The notes beneath the pieces were generated by a model. It searched no databases, was not told the DNA's origin, and saw nothing but the letters and a program-made list of their open reading frames with translations. DNA of 64,000 nucleotides, taken from NCBI RefSeq assembly GCF_013393905.1, contig NZ_CP040272.1, forward strand, positions 4,150,001-4,214,000, given 5' to 3'. How positions within the stretch are numbered: position 1 is the first letter of the stretch; every line of letters begins with the position of its first letter. Positions 51,698-60,130 of this stretch are shown here, piece by piece. The DNA is from Nostoc sp. C052. Its GTDB lineage: Bacteria > Cyanobacteriota > Cyanobacteriia > Cyanobacteriales > Nostocaceae. Made by a program: the position numbers and the translations under genes.

Positions 51698-52204
51698 ATG
51701 AAAAAGATTTTACTGCGCTTTTTAGGTTTGATTGTGATTTTGCTACTAGCATTTGGGTGGATAATACTTAATCCCAAACCAGCTTTTGCTCAAGTAAACA
51801 CAATCAATTACAACAATATAAATTTAGAAAATCGTGACTTTTCTCATGCTGATTTGGCAGGTGTAACATTTGTAGCTGCGGAAATGCGGGGGACAAATTT
51901 TCAAGGAGCGAATTTAACTAATGCAATTCTGACTAAAGGGGTTTTGTTAAAGGCAAATTTGGAAGGTGCGAACTTGAGTGGCGCTTTAGTCGATCGCGTG
52001 ACTATGGATGGTGCTAACCTCAAGAATGCCATCTTTACGGAAGCAACTTTAACCCGCAGCCGCTTTTACGAAGCTGATGTCACTGGCGCTGATTTTACCG
52101 ATGCTTTAATTGATCGTTATCAAGTCTCCCTCCTGTGTGAAAGAGCCGATGGCGTAAATCCGGTTACGGGTGTGTCAACGCGAGATAGTTTGGGTTGTCG
52201 ATAG
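51698..52204 (+). CDS. Exported pentapeptide-repeat protein
   Basis: A 168-residue protein with an N-terminal signal peptide (KKILLRFLGLIVILLLAFGW, cleavage after AFA near residue 31) followed by about 15 pentapeptide repeats. Examples are FSHADLAGVTFVAAEMRG, ANLTNAILTKGVLLKANL and ANLSGALVDRVTMDGANL. The end CERADGVNPVTGVSTRDSLGC has two Cys that could form a disulfide, matching small lumenal pentapeptide proteins of cyanobacteria with a right-handed quadrilateral helix. Location is periplasm or thylakoid lumen. Function is unknown. It stands alone. Confidence 0.9.
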   Translation: MKKILLRFLGLIVILLLAFGWIILNPKPAFAQVNTINYNNINLENRDFSHADLAGVTFVAAEMRGTNFQGANLTNAILTKGVLLKANLEGANLSGALVDRVTMDGANLKNAIFTEATLTRSRFYEADVTGADFTDALIDRYQVSLLCERADGVNPVTGVSTRDSLGCR

Positions 52205-52315
52205 TAGTGGCGTAAGCTTAAAATAGTGGATTAGACGTAGGTTGGGTGGAGCGGAGCGCAACCCAACCTACACAGCATATTGGGTTACGCAAAGCCTCCA
52301 CCCAACCTACAAATG
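52205..52315. repeat. Dispersed repeat, third copy
   Basis: Third copy of the repeat at 11258 and 24431: TAGTGGCGTAAGC, GACGTAGGTTGGGTGGAG, GAGCGCAACCCAACCTAC and GGGTTACGCAAAGCCTCCA. It is internally palindromic (TAGGTTGGGTGGAG against CCACCCAACCTAC). Located between two convergent genes. Confidence 0.7.
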
Positions 52316-52368
52316 TTCTATTTGTCGCATTCTTTTTTCCAATTGGTATAATTGTCGAAAATTCGCCT

Positions 52369-55300
52369 CTAATTACCGTTGGGAATTTCAATCAAAAACT
52401 CTGTTCCTTCTCCTGGTCTAGAAGAACATTTAATTTGACCATGATGTTTTTCAACTATTATTTGATAGCTGATAGATAATCCTAACCCTGTACCTTTACC
52501 TGGTGCTTTGGTAGTGAAGAAGGGGTCAAATATGTGTGATCGCACCTCTTCGGGAATTCCAAGACCATTATCAGCTATTCTAATTACAATCTGGTTATTA
52601 ACGGTTTGCGTACTAATCCAGATAGTCAAGGGTATTCTCGGACACGTTTGGGATAATTTCAAATACCTTTGTTGGATAGTTTTAAACTTCTCCTCTAAAG
52701 CATCAATACTGTTACTCAAAAGATTCATAAATACTTGATTTAATTGTGCAGGATAGCATTCGAGCAAATGTAAATCAGCATATTCTTTCACAATCTCAAT
52801 AGCTGGGCGTTCATTATTGTTTTTGAGTCGATGCCCTAAAATCAGCAAAGTACTATCCAAACCTTCATGAATATCTACAGGCTTCAATTCAGCCTCATCT
52901 GTACGAGAGAAGTTTCGCAGTGATAGCACAATCTCACAAATGCGCTCTGTTCCTACTTTCATTGACTCAAGGGTTTTGGGTAAATCTTCGATGAGAAAGT
53001 CCAAATCAGTCTTGTCAATTTTCTCTTTGACAGTTGGCAATAGAGAAGAATTTTCCCGATAAAGTTTCACCACCTTTAACAGTTCTTGAGTATATTCATC
53101 TAAATGAATCAGATTGCCAAAAATAAAACTGATCGGATTGTTAATTTCATGAGCGACTCCAGCAAGTAGTTGTCCTAAACCTGCCATTTTTTCACCCTGA
53201 ATTAACCTGGTTTGAGTTTGTTTTAATTCTTGTAGAGTTTGAGTAAGTTCTAAGGTTTGACGTTTAGTTTGTTCGAGTAATTCCGCTTGCTGAATCGCAA
53301 TTCCCAATTGCACACCGACTTGAGCCAGTAAATTAATTTCTTCCTCTTTCCAATAACGCGGTTGCGAATTTTGATAAGCAACTAATAATCCCCATAATTT
53401 CTCACCTTCCCGAATCGGCACAAAGGTTTCGTTACGCGGAAGTTCGTTATCGTCGTCTGTGTCCTCAAAAGTCTCTATAATCATTGGTTGGACTTGTATA
53501 ACAGGTTTCCAACCATCTTTGAAGGAATCTGCCACAAATTTACCACTCCAATCTGGATTGAAGCGGTAGATTGCAATTCGCTCGACTTCGAGCAACTCTC
53601 GCACAGCTTGTGTAGTGGTTCTAAAAATAGTTTTAATATCAAGTGATTGGCGGATTTTATCAATGGTTGCAGCTAAAAGTTCTTGTCGTTCCATTGCTTT
53701 CTCCCGTTCAGTGGCTTCTGCTAACTGAACAACCTGCATTTGAACTTGCTTTAAATAAGAATCCTGTTTTAATGCGACTCCCAATTGCTCGGCTATTTGA
53801 CTGGCAAATTCAATTTCCGATGGTTGCCAATAACGAGGAGCAGTGCATTGGTGAATACATAACAATCCCCAAAGTTCACCTTTTTTTAATAGAGGTGCAA
53901 CCATATTTGCCCGCACTTGAAATTTCGCTAAGATTTGGACATAGCAACCAGGAAACTTCCCTTGATGAATGTCAGCGATCGCATTGACTCGACCTTGGGC
54001 GTAAAGGTGGGCAAAGTTTTCCCCAAAGCAGTAATCATAAACTTTTTCTGCCATTACCGAGTTACACTCAGGCACAAAATCTTCAGAAATAAATTCTCCT
54101 TCCCAATCTTTTTGCGGGTCAAAACGAAAGACTGCCACTCGGTCTGCTTGTAGCATTTGCCGTGCCTCAGTGACAGTAGTCTGAAAGATTGTATCTAAAT
54201 CTAAAGACTCCCGAATTCGAGTAATTACGCTAGTTAACGTCTTTTGTTGCTCTGCTTGGTACTGAGCGTATGCCAGTAACTTATGGTGTCGAACTGCTAC
54301 ACCAATTTGTGTACCGATTTTGCTCAGTGATTCGACTTCATAAGATTGCCACTCTCTGGGTGAGGAATTTTGGTAGGCAGCGATGATTCCCCAAAGTTGA
54401 TCTCCCTGGAGAATAGGCGCAGTTGCAAAGGCCTTTGCCTGAAATTGCTCCAATAAGGTGATATGGCAGTCTGTTAATCCGGCTTGATAAATGTCATTAA
54501 CTATAAATGTCTCGTTGTTAACGTAACGTCCACCTTGCGTCTGTTGTAAATAAGTATCGGCGATCGCAGGCTCAAGGCCAACTAAAGCAGTCCAGCCTTG
54601 AGTAAATGATTCTGCAACAAAGTGACCACTCCAATCGGGATTGAAGCTAAAAATGGCAACTCGATCGGCTTGCAGCAGCTTACGTATTTCTTGAGTTGTG
54701 GTTTTAAAAATGGTTTCAATATCAAGGGGTGAACGAATTTCATCAACAATTTTAGCTATTACTTGGTCGCGCTGAACTGCTTGAGCTAATTTTGCAGCTT
54801 GCAATTGGACTTCATGGAGATGCTTCGCTTGTTGAATCGCAACGGCAAGATGGTCGGCAATTTGACTAATAAACTCAATTTCTGATTCTTTCCAATTACG
54901 AGCCTCACTGCACTGATGAATGCAAAGCAATCCCCACAGTTCCTTCTTCCGCGATAGAGGAACAACAAGATTAGCCTGTACCTGAAATTTACTCAAAATT
55001 GCCAGATGACAATCACTCAGTCCCGCTTTGTAAATATCTGCTACTGCTTCCACTTGTCCTTCTTGATAACTGGAAGCAAATTGTTCTCCAAAGCAGTAGT
55101 TGTAGACCTTCACTGCCATTACTGAGTCCCAACCAAGTGCAACATCCTCAGAAATAAATTCTCCTTCCCAATCTTTTCCTTGTTCAAACTGCAAGACTGC
55201 TACTCGGTCTGCTTGTAGCAATTGACGCACTTGTGTAACGGTCGTTTGAAAAATTATTTCTAAGTCAAGAGACTCGCGAATTCGCACAATTACACTCGCC

Positions 55301-55386
55301 AGAGCCTTTTGTTGCTCTAGTTGCTCTTGAAGTTGAGCGCTAGACAAAAGAAGTTGATTTTCTGTGAAATTTGAATTGGGTTCCAT
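52369..55386 (-). CDS. Four-GAF histidine kinase
   Basis: A 1005-residue soluble kinase. Four GAF domains lie at about 32-185, 210-370, 390-545 and 575-700. Each has a recognisable core such as ADRVAVLQFEQGKDWEGEF and ELWGLLCIHQCSEARNW, which in relatives bind bilins or other small molecules; no canonical chromophore Cys is in the usual motif. GAF1 and GAF3 are close copies, as are GAF2 and GAF4, indicating duplication of a pair. HisKA is AGVAHEINNPISF (about 740). ATPase boxes: FMNLLSNSIDALEE, DNGLGI, FDPFFTTK and GTGLGLSISYQI. No partner regulator is next to it. Confidence 0.93.
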   Translation of the reverse strand: MEPNSNFTENQLLLSSAQLQEQLEQQKALASVIVRIRESLDLEIIFQTTVTQVRQLLQADRVAVLQFEQGKDWEGEFISEDVALGWDSVMAVKVYNYCFGEQFASSYQEGQVEAVADIYKAGLSDCHLAILSKFQVQANLVVPLSRKKELWGLLCIHQCSEARNWKESEIEFISQIADHLAVAIQQAKHLHEVQLQAAKLAQAVQRDQVIAKIVDEIRSPLDIETIFKTTTQEIRKLLQADRVAIFSFNPDWSGHFVAESFTQGWTALVGLEPAIADTYLQQTQGGRYVNNETFIVNDIYQAGLTDCHITLLEQFQAKAFATAPILQGDQLWGIIAAYQNSSPREWQSYEVESLSKIGTQIGVAVRHHKLLAYAQYQAEQQKTLTSVITRIRESLDLDTIFQTTVTEARQMLQADRVAVFRFDPQKDWEGEFISEDFVPECNSVMAEKVYDYCFGENFAHLYAQGRVNAIADIHQGKFPGCYVQILAKFQVRANMVAPLLKKGELWGLLCIHQCTAPRYWQPSEIEFASQIAEQLGVALKQDSYLKQVQMQVVQLAEATEREKAMERQELLAATIDKIRQSLDIKTIFRTTTQAVRELLEVERIAIYRFNPDWSGKFVADSFKDGWKPVIQVQPMIIETFEDTDDDNELPRNETFVPIREGEKLWGLLVAYQNSQPRYWKEEEINLLAQVGVQLGIAIQQAELLEQTKRQTLELTQTLQELKQTQTRLIQGEKMAGLGQLLAGVAHEINNPISFIFGNLIHLDEYTQELLKVVKLYRENSSLLPTVKEKIDKTDLDFLIEDLPKTLESMKVGTERICEIVLSLRNFSRTDEAELKPVDIHEGLDSTLLILGHRLKNNNERPAIEIVKEYADLHLLECYPAQLNQVFMNLLSNSIDALEEKFKTIQQRYLKLSQTCPRIPLTIWISTQTVNNQIVIRIADNGLGIPEEVRSHIFDPFFTTKAPGKGTGLGLSISYQIIVEKHHGQIKCSSRPGEGTEFLIEIPNGN

Positions 55387-55878
55387 TGCTCTGGATTATT
55401 TGGTTTTTATACAAGGGTTCCTCACACCAAACTTCACGGAGTTAAAGGGTGTTAAAAATATGACAACCTGCAAATTTTTACAGAGTTTAACTATTTCCTA
55501 GAAGATGGTTATTCTTATAGTTCCCCTTTCTCGATCTATCCTCGTAATAAGTTAAAAAATAATTTTGGCTTGTACACATTGAAGGAGAATTCAGAATTCA
55601 GGAGTCAGAATTCAGAAGTTAGAATGGGACGGCTGCGCTAACAGGAGCAAAGCCAGAGATGCTCCGCCTCCGGTCAGCAATCTTGATGCGACTCGACTAA
55701 CTAGCAATTCGCTGTATCATAGCAATCTCAGGAATTTAATTTTGAGTGTTCGCTTTGCTAATACCAAGGGTGAAAGCATTTAAAATAACTAATTTCTGGA
55801 AATTTACCTGACAGACTGCGGAATTTCAGGTTAAATGTTTTAAAGTATGCACTCTGTAAGAGTTGTCGGGTATTATTC
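55387..55878. repeat. Intergenic region with dispersed repeats
   Basis: A 492-bp gap between divergent genes. It contains a GAATTCAGGAGTCAG-type repeat (about 55590-55625) and a GC-rich palindromic patch (AGAGATGCTCCGCCTCCGG). No coding frame seen. The murJ promoter should lie at about 55790-55870. Confidence 0.5.
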
Positions 55879-57483
55879 GTGACACAACAAGACCAAAAAC
55901 CCTCTCGTTCTTTCGCTGGAATTGCTGGCATTGTTGCCGCAGCCACATTAATTAGTAAAGTCTTCGGTTTAGTGCGGCAGCAAGCGATCGCTGCCGCATT
56001 TGGTGTTGGCGCTGCTGCCACCGCCTATAGTTATGCCTATATTATTCCTGGCTTTCTATTGATCTTACTTGGTGGTGTTAATGGGCCATTACACAGCGCG
56101 CTTGTCAGCGTTTTAGCCAAGCGGCGGCGAGAAGAAGCGGCTCCTCTGGTGGAAACTGTGACAACGCTGGTAGCTGGAGTGCTGTTGCTGGTGACAGTTG
56201 CTCAAATTTTATTTGCGGATACAATCATTGATTTAGTCGGTCATGGTTTACAAGAGACAACTAGAGCGATCGCTATTCAACAACTCCGCATTATGGCACC
56301 GATGGCTTTATTTGCCGGTTTAATTGGCATTGGCTTCGGGACTCTCAATGCAGCCAATCAATATTGGTTACTCTCCATTAGTCCTCTATTATCTAGTATT
56401 ACCGTTGTTGCTGGTCTTGGGATCTTGGCTATGCAACTAGGCAAAGATATTATTAAACCGGAGTACGCTTTAATCGGTGGAATGGTGTTAGCTTGGGGAA
56501 CTTTAGCAGGAGCAGTTCTCCAGTGGTTAGTGCAGTTAATTGTCCAGTGGCGGTTAGGATTGGGTACATTACGCCTACGGTTTGAGTTTAAATCCCCAGG
56601 CGTTCAAGAAGTAATCAGAATCATGACTCCGGCGACAGTTTCCTCTGGAATGATGCCAATTAATGTTGCCACTGACCTTTATTTTGCTAGTCCTATCCCT
56701 GGTGCGGCGGCAGGATTTAACTATGCAAATTTATTAGTCCAAACTCCTTTGGGGATTATCTCTAATATCATTTTACTGCCTCTATTACCGATATTTGCCA
56801 AACTTGCCGGCCCCGAAAATTGGCCAGATTTAAAATTACGCATTCGCCAAGGACTCTTACTCACTGCCTTCACTATGCTACCGCTAGGGGCGCTGATGGT
56901 GTCCCTATCAGTACCCATTGTACAGGTGGTATATGAACGCGGTGCTTTCAAACCAGAAGCCACAGAGCTAGTTTCATCATTGCTAGTCGCTTACGGAATT
57001 GGGATGTTTGTCTATTTGGGACGTGATGTTTTGGTGCGGGTATTCTACGCCTTAGGGGATGGACAGACACCTTTTCGCATCAGTGTTTTTAACATCTTGC
57101 TCAACATTATATTGGATTGGTTTTTCGTGAAACCTTTTGGCGCTCCCGGTTTGGTGTTAGCAACTGTGGGTGTAAATTGCAGTTCAATGTTAATGCTGTT
57201 GTGGTTACTCGATCGCAAACTCAACGGTTTACCTTGGCGTGAGTGGAGTTTGCCGATTCTGGGTTTGGCTGCTGGTAGCGTGGTAGCTGGGGTAGCAAGC
57301 TATGGGACATTGCTTGGTTCTCAGCAGTTGTTAGGTAAAACTGGTTTACTGATTCTGGTGTTGCAATTGTGTATATCTGGCTTCGTGGGGATTGCGGTGT
57401 TTGCTGCGATCGCTTCATGGCTGAAAATACCAGAGGTGAATCTATTTATATCTCGTCTACGTCAGCGTTTTTTGAAGCAATAA
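55879..57483 (+). CDS. murJ: MurJ lipid II flippase
   Basis: A 534-residue polytopic membrane protein with about 14 hydrophobic helices and MurJ/MviN signatures: AGIVAAATLISKVFGLVRQQAIAA at the start (about 12-36), AYSYAYIIPGFLLILLGGVNGPLHSAL, LVETVTTLVAGVLLL, and GALMVSLSVPIVQVVYERGAF. MurJ moves lipid II across the inner membrane for peptidoglycan synthesis. The length is as expected (510-550). The start is GTG 55879. Alone on its strand, but in a region with LCP and ManC. Confidence 0.93.
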   Translation: MTQQDQKPSRSFAGIAGIVAAATLISKVFGLVRQQAIAAAFGVGAAATAYSYAYIIPGFLLILLGGVNGPLHSALVSVLAKRRREEAAPLVETVTTLVAGVLLLVTVAQILFADTIIDLVGHGLQETTRAIAIQQLRIMAPMALFAGLIGIGFGTLNAANQYWLLSISPLLSSITVVAGLGILAMQLGKDIIKPEYALIGGMVLAWGTLAGAVLQWLVQLIVQWRLGLGTLRLRFEFKSPGVQEVIRIMTPATVSSGMMPINVATDLYFASPIPGAAAGFNYANLLVQTPLGIISNIILLPLLPIFAKLAGPENWPDLKLRIRQGLLLTAFTMLPLGALMVSLSVPIVQVVYERGAFKPEATELVSSLLVAYGIGMFVYLGRDVLVRVFYALGDGQTPFRISVFNILLNIILDWFFVKPFGAPGLVLATVGVNCSSMLMLLWLLDRKLNGLPWREWSLPILGLAAGSVVAGVASYGTLLGSQQLLGKTGLLILVLQLCISGFVGIAVFAAIASWLKIPEVNLFISRLRQRFLKQ

Positions 57484-57596
57484 CTGACGATAAGTCACGT
57501 CGCTTTGCTCCGAATTAAAAATTAAAAATTAAAAATTAATGATCCCCATAAATAAATTTAGTTGCTCTGTATCATGAGTCATTTTCGGTTATGGCA

Positions 57597-58331
57597 TCAA
57601 AAAATTCTTGCTGTGGGGATGATAGATTGATTTGGTACTAGATTTATCTGATATGGTGAGTTGAGAAACTTGGTATCCACAAGTTCTGTGTAAGCCTCTA
57701 AATCTGTCCGCCAGTTGCTAATGATTTTTGATATAATCGCTAGGCGCTGACTTTGTTCTTCTTGAACAATTGCGTGATTAAAACTAGCGGTGAACAGCAC
57801 AATAGGCCGCACTGTATTATCTGGCAATTGTAAGCCTCCTTCATTGATATCCAAGCTCAGTTGCGCTCCTTCTAGGGTGTAACCGAACCGCATTGCCGCT
57901 TGCACCGGTGCTGTGCCAAAGTCATGCCAAGGGCCAGGATTCAGTAGTGTGGCCAAGATATAGTTGCGTGCTGTATTGTTTGGCTGCTCGAAGAAAACAT
58001 GTCCCCGAAAGTTAATAGACACCCCAAGATAGTCTACTTGTGCCAATGTCTCTATATATTTGCGAGCTAGAGCCGGAATTTCCACATCTGTAGCTTCTTT
58101 GGTGGCAATCACCTCAGTAAAAATAATCCGATTGACTTGTGCAGTTATATTAATGCTGTTTTGAAAGACTACCTGAGCAGCCGAATCTGTGAGAATTGGG
58201 GGTTGAGCAAGTTCCCAATCACTAGGAACAATGCCACTATATTTAAGAAAGTCTGGAGTTAAAATTGTCGGATTGTGCTGTTTCGCTGCGATCGCAATGG
58301 CAATTTCCTGAATATTTAGACTTTGGCTCAT
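57597..58331 (-). CDS. Conserved hypothetical protein
   Basis: A 244-residue soluble protein starting SQSLNIQEIAIAIAAKQHNP and with PDFLKYSGIVPSDWELA. The middle holds strand patterns (VVFQNSINITAQVNRIIFTE; VDYLGVSINFRGHVFF) and NPGPWHDFGTAPVQAAMRF. There is no signal peptide, membrane helix or known catalytic motif. The length and even composition suggest a real gene, and related cyanobacterial sequences are familiar without an assigned function. The start ATG 58331 is preceded by AGAAAAAAGC. No operon partner. Confidence 0.65.
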   Translation of the reverse strand: MSQSLNIQEIAIAIAAKQHNPTILTPDFLKYSGIVPSDWELAQPPILTDSAAQVVFQNSINITAQVNRIIFTEVIATKEATDVEIPALARKYIETLAQVDYLGVSINFRGHVFFEQPNNTARNYILATLLNPGPWHDFGTAPVQAAMRFGYTLEGAQLSLDINEGGLQLPDNTVRPIVLFTASFNHAIVQEEQSQRLAIISKIISNWRTDLEAYTELVDTKFLNSPYQINLVPNQSIIPTARIF

Positions 58332-58734
58332 TTGCTTTTTTCTCTGTGGAAATTTAATTTTTAATCGGGAAGAGCTAATTAAAAAAATTAACCTAGTTTA
58401 CTTGTGGCTAAGGCTGTATGGAACACAAAGCTGGCAACAAGGGTTCTTTACTCAACTTCAATACTTCGTTAAGTCCTCTATCTTTTAAGATCAATCATCA
58501 AATAATTCTCAGGAAATACTGGTATTATTATTTAAGATATTCATCTATGTTATATAGCATAATTGCTTAATTATTTTCTAACTAATTGGGAAATATTTCA
58601 GTTGCTATACCTAAGTGGGTGAGAAATAATTCAGCCACTTGGGTGAGCCAGGTGTGCGAGGTTACATTTTGTAAAAAAAGAGATTCTAGTACTAGAGAAC
58701 ATTGATTTTACTTAACTCTAGTGAGAATAATCCT
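58332..58734. other. Promoter region with 12-bp palindrome
   Basis: A 403-bp AT-rich divergent gap. It contains a perfect palindrome TCTAGTACTAGA at 58685-58696, about 40 bp before the barrel gene, and a hairpin AAGTGG...CCACTT at about 58613-58643. Either may be an operator. No coding frame seen. Confidence 0.4.
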
Positions 58735-59247
58735 ATGAAACTTACAAAATTAGCTGCCTCTGCACTTGCTGTTGCTTCCATTGTTCTTTCTGCTGGTATT
58801 GCATCTGCTCAAACAGCAGGTACTAACGGTAACTACATTGGTGCTGGTATTGCGGCTGGTGCAACCAACGGCGGACAAGGAAACGATGAAGCGCAACTTG
58901 GTGGTAATATTCAAGGACGGTACGCCGTTCCCAATGCCCCTGTTTCATTGCGGGGTTCTGTACTATATGGTGGTGATGCTGCTGCAATTATGCCCATAGT
59001 GACTTACGATGCACCCATCGCCAAAAATACTAACGTTTACTTCGGTGGTGGTTATTCTTTTGTAACTAACGAAGGTCAAAGAACCCCATTGGGCAATCAG
59101 AATTCACCTGTAGTCACCCTTGGTATTGAATCAGAAGTTAGCAACAATGTCATTGCCTACGGCGATACTAAATGGGGTATTGATGCTTACAGAAATAGTG
59201 ATGCTGATGCCGTCAGCTTCCAAGCCGGATTAGGCTATCGCTTCTAG
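58735..59247 (+). CDS. Exported outer-membrane beta-barrel-like protein
   Basis: A 170-residue protein with a clear signal peptide (MKLTKLAASALAVASIVLS, cleaved after ASAQ near residue 25). The rest is a series of amphipathic strands, NYIGAGIAAG, GNIQGRYAV, VSLRGSVLYGG, TNVYFGGGYSFV, SPVVTLGIESEV and NVIAYGDTKWGID, and it ends in LGYRF with the terminal Phe used by the BAM machinery. This is an 8-strand porin-like or OmpW/attachment type barrel. Function unknown. The ATG at 58735 is chosen because it begins the signal peptide. Confidence 0.88.
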   Translation: MKLTKLAASALAVASIVLSAGIASAQTAGTNGNYIGAGIAAGATNGGQGNDEAQLGGNIQGRYAVPNAPVSLRGSVLYGGDAAAIMPIVTYDAPIAKNTNVYFGGGYSFVTNEGQRTPLGNQNSPVVTLGIESEVSNNVIAYGDTKWGIDAYRNSDADAVSFQAGLGYRF

Positions 59248-59322
59248 TGATTAAGAGCTAGAAAACGGCTTATTCGGAAGCTAAAGCAATGATGTTTACC
59301 AGCCGTAATAGTAATACATTCT

Positions 59323-59354
59323 TTCATGTCTGAGTATTTATACTTGGACATGAA
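59323..59354 (+). terminator. Hairpin downstream of the barrel gene
   Basis: Arms TTCATGTC and GACATGAA around a 16-base AT-rich loop, 75 bp after the stop and followed by a short T-run (CATTTTTATT). Likely terminator. Confidence 0.55.
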
Positions 59355-59447
59355 TCATTTTTATTGATGATTTTGATAAGAAATGATATTGGCTAGTATT
59401 GATACTTTCTTTTACAGTGAAGTAAATACACGTATAAGATATTACTC

Positions 59448-59732
59448 ATGAAAAAGATTAATCCCATTTCAGAAATAGTTGGTGAAACAACTGATGTTGA
59501 ATCTTGGCTGATTCGAGCAGGGCTAAGATTTTCAGATTTAGGCGAAGATGCTGAAAGCATTGCAATCCGTAAGCAATGGCGAGAGTACCAAGCCGCAGTT
59601 CATAGATGCTGTGTAACCTTACACCAACTACCATCACATGTTCAACTAGGCGGTGACTATGCCAACCTGAGAATACCTGGTGGTGCATCAAGCAATTGTG
59701 CGATAGATTGTCGAGTTGTCCCAAGTCCTTAG
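59448..59732 (+). CDS. Hypothetical protein
   Basis: A 94-residue protein starting MKKINPISEIVGETTDVESW. It is helical in the first 65 residues (AGLRFSDLGEDAESIAIRK and QWREYQAAVHRCCVTLHQL), with a short extended end. No known domain. A longer frame exists on the opposite strand, but the plus-strand frame has the better composition. Monocistronic. Confidence 0.5.
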   Translation: MKKINPISEIVGETTDVESWLIRAGLRFSDLGEDAESIAIRKQWREYQAAVHRCCVTLHQLPSHVQLGGDYANLRIPGGASSNCAIDCRVVPSP

Positions 59733-59817
59733 ACCGATCATAAAATCGAAAATCTATCAAATATTAGAAAACTTGAAACAAAATCTATTCAGATATAGCC
59801 GTTTATTGGCTATAGTT

Positions 59818-59918
59818 CAATACGGTTCTGATAAGGGCTACTGGCAACAATTTTGGGTTTTCGAGACGCGATAAATCGCCGTCTCTACAAGTGTTGTGAG
59901 GTTATCTGAACTGTATTG
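59818..59918. mobile_element. MITE family B, copy 2 (101 bp)
   Basis: Same 101-bp length as the copy at 10107 with nearly the same sequence (GGGCTACTGGCAACAATTTT and GTTATCTGAACTGTATTG shared). Ends are CAATACGGTTCTGATAA and, read inward from the right, CAATACAGTTCAGATAA. Flanks share TATAGT but are not a clean 10-bp duplication. The following bases up to 60130 contain another dispersed palindrome (CATTGCGAGCGAAA with CGCAATGAC) and no convincing gene. Confidence 0.8.
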
Positions 59919-60130
59919 GGTATAGTCTCGTTCCCAGTCTCAGACTAGGCTGTTGACTTTGATGGAATTTCCCCATTTTTAGTTCATGCAACTTTTGTGT
60001 CATTGCGAGCGAAATGAAATGTAGCGAACGCAATGACTACACATATTTTGTATGAATTTTTACCCTCTAAAAAGGCACAGAGTCAACACACTAGTCTCAG
60101 ACTGGGAATGCTCGTCTTTGAGGCCCCGCC

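Noticed and set aside
59458..59760. 100-residue minus-strand ORF
   Set aside because: Opposite to the better plus-strand frame at 59448-59732; composition looks like antisense.
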